Assembly: GCF_000687475.1 (NCBI RefSeq)
Contig: NC_057321.1
Span: forward strand, 310,001-374,000
From: Ustilaginoidea virens
Taxonomy: Eukaryota > Ascomycota > Sordariomycetes > Hypocreales > Clavicipitaceae
Direction: 5' to 3'
Length of the DNA stretch: 64,000 nt
Shown: piece after piece, positions 12,493 through 21,540 of the stretch
How the letters are laid out: each line of letters starts with the position of its first letter
How positions within the stretch are numbered: the first letter of the stretch is position 1
The notes under the pieces: model-generated
Seen by the model: the letters and a program-made list of their open reading frames with translations, nothing else
Databases searched by the model: none
What the model was told of the DNA's origin: nothing
Program-made: the position numbers and the translations under genes

Positions 12493-12504
12493 AGTCTATT
12501 TAAA
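12493..12504 (-). other. Self-complementary primer site of B1
   Basis: On the minus strand the 12 bases after the LTR read TTTAAATAGACT. Their reverse complement matches AGTCTATTTAA of the B-family LTR (B1's own copy has one C-to-T change). This is the layout of Tf1-like self-priming. Confidence 0.55.
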
Positions 12505-12757
12505 TGTAAAGGATTAGCCCTAGGGCTACTGCGAATAGGCGTCGAATGAATATATTAAATAGATTAAAGAGGAAAGAGAGAGGACCCGAATAGGGGCCTC
12601 TCGATGGTCTATTTAACCATGCGTTGGCATAGGTCAGGGTCCTGGCGTAGTCCCGTGACCCTGTGCCGCTGACTCATATGACCCTACCTAGGCTAGGCAC
12701 AGGCGCAGCCCGAGTCCTAGCCATATTATGGCGCGGGCGTAGCCCGAGCCCGTGACA
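12505..12757 (-). repeat. 5' LTR of chromovirus B1
   Basis: The reverse complement starts TGTCACGGGC and ends CCTTTACA and is homologous to the 242-bp LTRs of B2 and B3. At 253 bp it is longer because the middle part differs (about 12600-12710). No second LTR is in the window, so the target duplication cannot be checked. Confidence 0.85.
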
Positions 12758-12758
12758 C

Positions 12759-13085
12759 CGAGCGATATAACTACCTCTTCTATTAAAGAAGAAATAATAT
12801 ACCGCTTAGTACCTCTTCTATTGAAGAAGAAATAATATACCGTCTACCTAGATAGCGCAGTCGCTTATCAATATAATGCCCGAGCGATATAACTACCTCT
12901 TCTGTTGAAGAAGAAATAATATACCGCTTAGTACCTCTTCTATTGAAGAAGAAATAATATACCGTTTACCTAGATGGCGCAGTCGCTTATTAATATAATG
13001 CCCGAGCGATATACTACCTCTTCTATTAAAGAAGAAGTAATATACCATCTAAATGGCGTAATCGCTTACTATAATATCTAGTTAA
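12759..13085. repeat. 122-bp tandem repeat, about 2.7 copies
   Basis: Units begin CGAGCGATAT at 12759, 12881 and 13003, an exact 122-bp period. Each full unit contains two copies of an inverted-repeat segment (CTCTTCTATTGAAGAAGA) and a GCGCAGTCGCTTA segment. It lies just beyond the C-terminal end of the Helitron helicase remnant, where the 3' end of the Helitron would be. Confidence 0.85.
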
Positions 13086-15632
13086 TACGATACTCATAAT
13101 CCTTTTGCCTATCGCCACTATAGGCGCTTCCCCTAATATTAGAATAATCGAAAGCAGTATCAAATATAATGCCCTAAAGAGATGTAATGTGTAAAATAGC
13201 GATATATAAGAGTCCGGCTTGGAAGTCCTACTGCGAGATATCGACTATTACTCTCTTAAACATAGCACCCTATGATTTATATATAGTGATACTATATGCA
13301 ATAGTCAAAGGGAATTGCGAGCGTGAATATGGTGCTATACCCTTATGGAAATCGCAAGTAGAATGAAAGATAGGAACTATATTAGTAAGACCTGGGTCTT
13401 TAAAGTATTACGGTCTATTATATCGCTTAAATTGGACCAGTATAAACGTAGGCTGCTTTATGCGTGGATCGGTAACTGTAGTATCCCATATAATATTGTA
13501 AATAGTGCTAATTGCTCTATTGATAAGACCAATAGCGGTCTAAATATTCTCTATTAGTATAATATGAGCTCTAATACATAAAGGAATGCGTTGATGTAAA
13601 TTGCTAGCAGTTATTGAATTAATATCGGCCGCACCTGGGCTAATATTAGTTGCTATAGCTAGTATATATGACACGTGTACTCGCTCTATATGTTCGAGGT
13701 TATATTCCTTGACTTATGTATTTGTTAAATAGATGCGTATAGCTTTATCAAATTTAGTGATCTTATTATCCGGAAGAAGAGCTTGAATATAAGTGTAGAG
13801 CAGCTTCTAATCCTTAGTAGTTAGACTATTATATTGGAGTCCTTTTAAGGCTTGACGAAAAGTAGCCTATTCTTCTCTCTACTGCCGAACAACCTGATCT
13901 AGAACAATAGTTTTATTAAAAGCGCGATAAGCATTACGCCCTAGAAGCTTAGTCGGGCTCTTAAGTGTAATTATGCTATAAAGTGGCTTTTCTATAATAG
14001 GCGGAAGCTGGTAAAAGTCGCCAAGAAGTAGCATACTAAGGCCACTAAAATAACGGTCCTGATAGCGTGAAAAGACCTAATATAGTCGTGAATCAATATA
14101 GCTAAAAGTCTTAAGGCCGATTATTGATTTCTCGTTGAGAATTAAATATTAAATGCAGCGAAGCTTGGCCTAAAGGTTGGATAGATTACTACCTTATAGG
14201 GGCGATATAGTCGAAGTGTTTCTTAAGATTAGCAGACGAAGAAGAGTGTGTATTATAGACCTATTAATAGTATTCGCAGCTATGCTAATTAGTGCTGCTT
14301 GAATAATACACTCTAGCTTTAGTTGTTCTAATCGTTGATATAGAGTATAAATTATAAACGACTTTCCAGTCCCTCTTTATCTATCAACCTATACTAATAG
14401 TTAAGTAGGAGTTAGTATTATTTCGTCTAAGGCATTATAAGATAATCAATAAAGAGATCGAATACTAAGCGCTATTTTATATTCAATCGATTATAAATAT
14501 TATTAAATAAGTTATATTCTGAAATATCGATATAGTCTCACTTTATAACGTGCTAAAACTCGCGGCCAGTTGATATAATATCTGGATACCTTCCAATATG
14601 AGTAACCTAAGACGCTTATAGGTCAATATTACGGTTTCTTAGTAGCTTAATATCTTTAGTTTTAGGACCACGCTAGGGAAGCTATACAGTAAGCTCTTCC
14701 CACTTAGTATTTATAATACTATAGTCATTATAAGGGCCATCCTTAAATTTATCTAGCTCCACCTTAGGAAGGTCTTAATAATAATCATTAGGATAAAAAC
14801 TATTATGCACAGCACAATAGTAACTATACGTATTAGCATATATATCAAACTTAGTACCTTCAACCTTTTTTAGCTTATCTAAATATTAATGTTTATAGTA
14901 GAGGAGCAGCTTTACGCGATAAAAGTTTTTATAGTCTATATAACTAGGAATAGCCTTATACTGAGGGAAGTAGGCTAGCACCCAATTAGGCGTATTATTA
15001 AAATATCGCTAGGTTAAAGGAGTAAAATTGACTTTAGTTAAAAACTTAAAGTATATTAGATCCTCCTATTTAGTACCGCGATATAGATACTTCTAATATA
15101 GGTTTTTTATCGTTTGAACCTTATTGCTATCGATCTTCATACTATAAAATTATTTATTAAGAGGGCGATAGTTAATATTACGCACAGTTCGAGTACTAAC
15201 TTATAAAGGTAAATTAAGTAGTAAATGACATACTTCTATTGCTGGCTAATCTCTCTTAGCTGTAAGCTTATTTATAAAGTGTGCTATAAATCCTTAAAGT
15301 CCTTGCGATTGATTGACTAAAGGAAGTAATTCTCGAGCAATAGCTTAATAACTTTGACTCTAGGTTTCTGCCTTACTGCAATACTTCGTAATATACTGAA
15401 TAACTATATGTATTAAGGTGCATAGTGATATATTATAATTAGCAAGCCAGCTAATAGCTAATGTATTATTATAGTTGTTTAAATGCGAATTATTGCGCAT
15501 ACTATTAAAGGTATAATAATTGGTATTGAATAATCGATAAACTTAAGGGCTAGGATAATGCTAACGCGGGAAATAAAAGCAGCATTTAGGCTAGGCATTA
15601 GGACTAGCACTATAGCGTTTTCGCAAGCAATA
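13086..15632 (-). pseudogene. Helitron-type protein remnant: Helitron N region plus PIF1-like helicase
   Basis: Reading leftward from 15632, the minus strand first shows a Helitron-like region with RNNSHLNNYN, NYNISLCTLIHIV and YITKYCSKAE segments (about 15500-15360). The PIF1-type helicase follows: Walker A GTGKSF near 14375-14355, a Walker B-like ILNEKSIIG near 14145 (family DEKSM), GDFYQLPP near 14025, and the C-terminal signature ITIYKSQGAMFKRVIVDIS near 13300-13240 followed by FDYSNIRGSAYS. Gln and Trp codons are replaced by TAG/TAA. The N-terminal end, including any HUH Rep motif, is cut off by the D2 LTR at 15633. Helitrons move by rolling-circle replication. This copy is dead and truncated. 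Confidence 0.8.
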
Positions 15633-15760
15633 TGTTGATATAAACTCGGGGTACCCAGTTATATATAGGGTCGCGCGCGTGGTATTATGTACCGTGAGGT
15701 CACCGGTCAAAGGTATGATTACTTCTTTGATTATAACTGACTAACTAAGAGGAAAGAAAG
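15633..15760 (-). repeat. D2 left (3') LTR, first segment
   Basis: The first 128 bases match the LTRs at 29930, 42782 and 54366. The homology stops at GAAAG (15756-15760), the target duplication of copia A, and resumes at 43836 with the same GAAAG. Confidence 0.9.
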
Positions 15761-16529
15761 TGTTGAAATCAGCGCCTTTTTAGCTGTATTTTGGTACTGG
15801 TCTCGCCACCATACGACGTCTCTACGTTGAGATATCGCGGTGGCTATACCAGGCGCTATGGTGGGGCACAGCGCCCCACAACGCCGATTACAGTGGGCCA
15901 CAGCGCCGGTCACGGCACCGGCACAGCGCCCCACAGCCGGCCACAGCGGCCGGTCACAGCGGGCCATAGGGCCCACAATAGGCGGCGCATTTCTACGGGA
16001 TTACCAAATAGGCAAACCTTGCTAATACCAGCACTTTCGGCCTTCTACATACAGTCACCCGCTATACCGCGCCTTTATGGCATACCGGTATAGGGCTTCC
16101 GGCCCGTACGGCAGACCGATATAGGGCTTCCGGCCCGTACGGCAGGCTGTTATAGGGCATCCGGCACACCGCTATAAGCCACTGGGCTTGGTTGGGTAGG
16201 CATTGGGTAGGCACTGGGTAGGATATTGGGCACAGATTGGGCACGGTTAGGCAGACCGACTTTTCGTTGGGTTTTTCGCTATTTTTGCGGTTTTTCATTA
16301 TTTTCAACTACTTTTTCAAGATGGTAGAAATATGCCTAAAATTCCCTCTTTCTAGCTAGAATAGTCACTAACAATTAGAATCAGATTTCCCTGACATTTT
16401 TGCTTTGGTTAACCTCTTGTGCACTTTAAATCTTTAACCAGCTCTTTGTTTTATTCTGCAACGCCTTGTACGCCACTGTCGGTACTTAGTATACTTTCCA
16501 ATAGTGTTCTGAGTCACCATTTTGCAACA
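15761..16529 (+). repeat. 5' LTR of copia A
   Basis: This 769-bp LTR runs TGTTGAAATC...TTTGCAACA. It contains a GC-rich block (about 15840-15990) dense in CAGCGCC and CGGCCACAGCGGCCG-type palindromic words, and a tandem repeat near 16080-16160 (unit about 31 bp containing GGGCTTCCGGCCCGTACGGC). The 3' LTR has lost one such unit. Confidence 0.9.
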
Positions 16530-16543
16530 GGTTATGAGCCCGG
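16530..16543 (+). other. Primer binding site of copia A, half tRNA initiator-Met type
   Basis: GGTTATGAGCCCGG directly follows the LTR. Its reverse complement CCGGGCTCATAACC has the form of the anticodon stem and loop (CAT anticodon) of eukaryotic initiator tRNA-Met. Drosophila copia and relatives prime with an initiator tRNA fragment cut in the anticodon loop. Confidence 0.8.
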
Positions 16544-16808
16544 TGTCTCAAGGCTTCCAGCTTAAGACTTTTTTATGCTAACTTAGGATTTTAACGCATT
16601 TGGCAGCTAACCTTCCAGAAATCTACTAATAAGGGACTGATCATCCCAGATTTAGGAACCTAGCTACCACACCAAGCTGCAACACATCCTTTTTAATAGG
16701 ATTTTCTAAGGTTATTCCTTAATGCAGCTTTCTTCTAGTTTTATCTAGAATTTAGTCTTGATTTTCTTTGCATTTTTAAGACATTCTGGTATCTTTTCTC
16801 TTCTTATA

Positions 16809-19800
16809 ATGGCTAGTTAGAACGTTCCTACTGATAACCTAAGCTATACAGCAGAGGTAGAAGAATCTAATAATGACCAGGAAATTGCCCAGCTCAGGGA
16901 AGACTAACAGGAAATAAGAAAAGAATTTAGTTATAAATTTAATCGAATGAATTCTAAAATCGATTTTTTGGCTGATAAAATGGGCACTTTAGTAGATAGA
17001 CTAACCAAGCCTATTGCTAGCCCACCATTACAAGATATAATAGATGTAGATACCTTCTAAACCCCTGTGGGTAAGGGAAATACGCCACTACTTAAAGCCT
17101 AGCAGCAACCCCTGCCAGTTCCAGCCAGCATTAGCAGCTAAGTTAGCGCTATAGCTATTAAGGAACTAGCTAAAACAGCCAATGGATTCTAGGAATCCTA
17201 AAAGCTAAGGGGGGTATCTAACTTCGACTAATGGAAATAGGCCTTTATAATCCAACTTAGGGCACTCAATATCGCTAAATTCATCGAAGAGCCTTCTATT
17301 GCTAGTAATTTTAACGATTTAGAGTAAGCACTTTTACTATTACTTATTAAGAATAGTTGCACAGAAGGACCAGCTGCCGCTATCAACTGGTGCACTGACC
17401 CAGAGTCAGCCTTTACGTTACTTACCAAATAGTATTCTCACTCATTAGATGTATAGCGGACCCACCTATACCCTGCCTTCCATCAACTAAATTTCACAGG
17501 CTATAAGGGTACCTTAGAATCTTTTAACGCCTCCTTTAATAGCTACCTATCTAGGTTGCAAATTTTAGGCTCCTACATACAATCTTTCGACCAAATTAGC
17601 TAGTATTTATATGCTATAGAAGGGGTCTTTTTCAGTGGGCAGAATGGCACCGCATAATGATGAGAATCGCCTATACTTAGGGAAATATATCAAATATTAA
17701 CCTGCAATTTTATATGGTTGATTTACTGGAAGAATAACGCATTAAAGGGTCATTAGTAGCAAGGGCTACCACCCACCTCGCAAAGGTCAAGGGTGCTGCT
17801 ACTAATAGCAATAGTAGCAAGCCAGCTAGTAACAACACTAGCAAGGGTGGTAAAAACACTACTACTAACGCCAATAAAAAGAACAAATAGGGGTCTTCTA
17901 CCCAATAAGGGTCTTCTTCAGCTATATAGGGCAAGCCGGAAAAGAAGAAGAATAAAGAAAAGAAAGATTCAGCTAATAAAGTAGATACCCTATAAAAGAC
18001 TGATGAAAAGGAAAAGACTGTAGATTCCTTCGTACTAGGGAATTATAATACTCTAAATCTTACACCTAGTGAGATAGCCTATTCTTCCTTCTAGGACCGC
18101 GAATGTGTGCAATTTTTAGCTACCAGCTATAGTGTATAATCCGGTGGGAAAACGCCAATAGATTCTTTACTCTACGATACTAGTTCTACGGTGCATATTA
18201 TCAACGATAAAAAGCACTTTACCTACTTCTAATACTATACCGGAAATAGACCAGTTATTAGTATAGGTGGTGGCCCAATCAAGCCTAGTGGGTGGGGCAT
18301 AGCGCGTTTTACCGTGCTATAGGCCACCAACCCACCTCAGTGGGGCACCTTAGAGCTAACTAACGCCCTCTTCATACCAGCTTTTAATATTAACATCTTT
18401 AGCGGCTTTAAATACTATCTGAATCGTGGCAGTATTCAGGGCCAAAGCCTAGTTAACAGCAATAATAAGTGTATTGGGCTTCTTAATTTTAAGAAGTATA
18501 GCTTCTTTTTATAACAAAAAGGGGTAGATTCGCCGTTTTTACACTATACTAGCCAACCGGCTTCATATAGTATCTCGGTCGAATTACCTACCCTAGCTAA
18601 CCTAGAAGAATACAAGGAATATCCCCTGCTAGAGGATTTACCTACCCTACTAGCTGACTCGGACCTTCTACTTCCACCAGCTAATTTGCAAGCTAACCCA
18701 CCAGCTAATTTACTAGCTGACCCACTAGCTAGTCCTGGTTTTTCGGTGGTACCAACAGAGGCTGCTATTCCCAATATAGCCTAACCACTATAGAGGGCCC
18801 CGGTCGCCCTCAACCCAGCCCTAGTATTAGCAGCTAATATCGAGTATTAAAAGCTGTTATTATTAGCCGGCCTTTGGCACGTCAGGCTAGGGCATATCGG
18901 AATCCAACTTCTCAAGAAGACTTGCGCCGCTATAGCCGGCTTACCTGACCTTAGTAAGGTAAAGGATTCTGATTTTAACTGCATCGCCTGTAAAAGGGCA
19001 AAGTCAGTTCGGCGTTTTACATCAGGGGCTATACCAGACCCTATGTATTGTTTGGATATTATAGAGGGTAATATCTTCTAAATTAACCCTCTACTATACA
19101 ATAAACGCCCTATTTGCCTTATCTTAATTGACCGGAAATCACGCTTCCGTTAGGTACATTTACTACCTAACAAGGAGGGACCCACAGTATTCCTAGTATT
19201 ACAGGGGTTCTTCTAAGGTCTTAGGAATCGCTACGGCAAATTAGCTATTGAATTCCACTATGATGGTAGCAAGGAAATTAACGACGTTATTATAGCCTGG
19301 CTAGCACTTAAGGGTATAGATTTTTTAATTTCTTCCCCTTATATTTATGAGCAAAATGGGTTAGTAGAACGCTCTATATAGGTTATTGTTGACTGACTTA
19401 GAGCTACTATGCTTTGGTCTCGGTTACCTTCTTATCTTTGGTCTGTAGTAATTCTTAGTATTACTACCTTGGTAAATTTAATAGCAGTCTCAAACCGTTC
19501 CTTGTCACCTTTTGAGGAATTAAAGAAGGATTTTCTGGAAATTATATACTACTACCTACCCGACCTTACTAGCTTTAGGGCTATTGGTGCGGCTATAGAG
19601 GTGCTAATCCCTTTAGAAAAACGGGTCATTAGCCATAAGCTGGCCCCCTAGACCGAGTCAGGTAGGTTACTAGCTACGCTAGGTAATGGTACCTACCTCG
19701 TCTATATCCCATATCGCCGGGTCGTTACTAAGACCTCTTTTATTACCTTTACCTACCAAAATGAAGGTATAGGCCCTATTTCAAGTGGCCTAGAGGGCAT

Positions 19801-20086
19801 TTTTGATTTCTAACTGCCTTCTAATTTAGAGGGGGTAAATATCGACTAAATTGCTCTAGAAGAGCCTATTTGGAAGTCGCCTCGCCTAAATATGCCTATT
19901 TCTGGCGTAGCCGAGGGCATAGGCCTACCATAGGCCACGGATCCAACACAGCCTACGGGCCTACCATAACTAATGGGCCTAATACAGCATACGGATCCAC
20001 TACAACCGGTGGGCCTACCACAACCAATTGGCCCGCTACAGCACTCTGCAATATTTCCTAGTAATTCGCCGTCTTTTGATTCTAAA
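16809..20086 (+). pseudogene. Gag, protease and integrase of copia A, moderately RIP-damaged
   Basis: ATGGCTAGTTAGAACGTTCC at 16809 is the likely Gag start (codon 4 now a stop). A coiled-coil-like Gag N-terminus and a Lys/Asn-rich tail (about 17780-18010) follow. The aspartic protease motif is near 18172-18205 (YDTSSTVHI). The integrase zinc-binding domain is WHVRLGHIG near 18875 and CIACKRAKS near 18983. The core ends YEQNGLVERS near 19345-19380, with the catalytic Glu intact. Most stops are TAG or TAA at Gln or Trp positions, with TGATGA near 17657. The frame ends at the B2 insertion and resumes at 27425. Confidence 0.85.
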
Positions 20087-20328
20087 TGTTACGGGCTCGG
20101 GCTACGCCCGCGCCATAATATGGCTAGGACTCGGGCTGCGCCCGCGACTAGCCTCAGGAGTATCGGCACGGGGTCACGAGGGCTCGCTAAGGACTCGGCC
20201 CGTGCTATATATGAACATAAATAGGCTACTTAGAGGCCCCTATTCGGGCCCTCTCTCTTTCCTCCTTAGTCTATTTAATATATTCATTCGACGCCTATTC
20301 GCAGTAGCCTTAGGGCCAGTCCTTTATA
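20087..20328 (+). repeat. 5' LTR of chromovirus B2
   Basis: 242 bp, TGTTACGGGC...CCTTTATA. It contains AGTCTATTTAA at 20268-20278, the likely start of the transcript used for self-priming. Confidence 0.92.
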
Positions 20329-20340
20329 TTTAAATAGACT
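20329..20340 (+). other. Self-complementary primer site of B2
   Basis: TTTAAATAGACT directly after the LTR is the reverse complement of AGTCTATTTAA(A) inside the LTR (20268-20278), 11 of 11 internal bases matching. No tRNA-like primer site is seen. Confidence 0.65.
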
Positions 20341-20370
20341 CTCTCAGCCTTGCTGTTATAACCTCACATT

Positions 20371-21540
20371 ATAGAGCCGATGATGTAGGCTATATAAGAT
20401 ATCGAGATGAATATACCTAGAGAAACGGGTATAGATAACCCGAGACTAAGACGCTCCCGACGTAATATATATACCCAAGTAGAGTAGCTCGTATCGGGGT
20501 TATAATAGATAGAGGCGTAAATGCAGACTAATGCGTAATACCTTGCTGCTATTGCCGCCTTACTATAGACCCTCCTTGCGAACTAGTTAAATAGCTCCTA
20601 AAACGCCACCTAACCGGCCCCGGTCGTATAATAGAATGCCCCCCTCCCTACGGCTTAGGATACCTAGCTAAAATGTAAGCCGATTCCGATAGGGGACCCC
20701 TTTAATGGCAAAAAGGCTATATTTACAGCCTGGCGGACCTTTATGCAATATAAGCTCGAGGTCGATAAGGAATTTATTAGGGACGAGAAGACTTAATGGA
20801 TATTTATCTTCTAGAACCTTTCGTCTATAGTCTAATTATAGGTCGCGGCCTTTTTTAAGAATAGTGCGGCTTGCGATTATAATATAATAAAGTTCTTTAA
20901 ATACCTCTAATATCTCTTTAAGGACCTATACCGATAGGATCGCGCTATTATTAAGCTTAAGCACTCCTTATGCTAGGGCCCTAAGGAACCTTTTGCTGCC
21001 TTTTTTATGCGATTTAAGGAAAAACTTACACTTATTAGCGGTCTCGGTTGGCCTGAGGAAGTTAAGCTTAAATACCTCCGATTGGCGCTTAACGCTTATA
21101 TAGCTAATAAGATTATTAGCTTTGGGGTCTCCTATTACGACTATTATTCGGCGGTAGACTATTACCGATAAATTGCTATCGATATTGAGACTAGCTTGAC
21201 TATTAATCACTATATAGGTTCGACCCGTTCCCGACCGATATATACCTAGGATTCTAAGGGCGATATATAAATATTAGGTGTTAATAAGCTGGACTCGAAG
21301 GGTAATTAGCGTATGCCTAGGGCGATATAGGTCTCTAAAGAATAGTATAAAGATCGTAGGAAGAAAGGCTTTTGTTTTTAGTGTGGCTCTCCTAATTATC
21401 AGACGTTTATATGCTACCTATTGCCGGTAATCCGACCCGATGCAGCTAAGATGGCCTTACTTGACTTATAAGTTATAGAGGTTAAAAGTAGTAATGAAGA
21501 TTAGGAAAAAGAATAGCCCTTAAACTTAGTCTCATTAGAG
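20371..21540 (+). pseudogene. RIP-degraded gag of B2
   Basis: The start codon has become ATA (20371-20373); B1 and B3 still have ATGGAGCC. Recognisable segments are PFNGKKAIFTAW near 20700, a FFMRFKEKL-like segment near 21000 and a CCHC zinc knuckle near 21375-21420 (F-C-F-stop-CGSPNYQTFIC, with one His now Tyr). Gag forms the particle and binds element RNA. About one stop per 15-20 codons, nearly all TAG/TAA. Confidence 0.75.

Larger units (their letters stand above)
5272..12757 (-). mobile_element. Chromovirus B1 (Ty3/gypsy, minus strand), 3' LTR missing
   Basis: The 5' LTR is at 12505-12757, followed leftward by a self-priming site, gag, protease, RT, RNase H, integrase and chromodomain, then T-runs and an antisense accessory gene, in the same order as intact-length element B2 (20087-27424). 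The 3' LTR expected left of about 5270 is absent: the element is interrupted there by copia F. A foreign segment at about 10107-10895 separates protease from reverse transcriptase. Heavy RIP throughout. Confidence 0.8.

Noticed and set aside
12759..13085. Terminal inverted repeats of a DNA transposon
   Set aside because: The inverted-repeat words are internal to each 122-bp tandem unit and no transposase or matching distal end was found.
13345..13557. 70-codon plus-strand frame
   Set aside because: It lies opposite the PIF1-like helicase remnant, whose motifs are on the minus strand.
15731..16307. Overlapping open frames on both strands, up to 100 codons, Ala/Gly/Pro-rich
   Set aside because: They lie in the GC-rich LTR of copia A, recur in the 3' LTR (43186-43452), overlap in several frames and show no protein family features. 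They are composition artefacts.
17710..17984. Hydrophobic minus-strand frame and basic plus-strand frame
   Set aside because: Both are shadows of the Asn/Lys/Ser-rich Gag tail of copia A.
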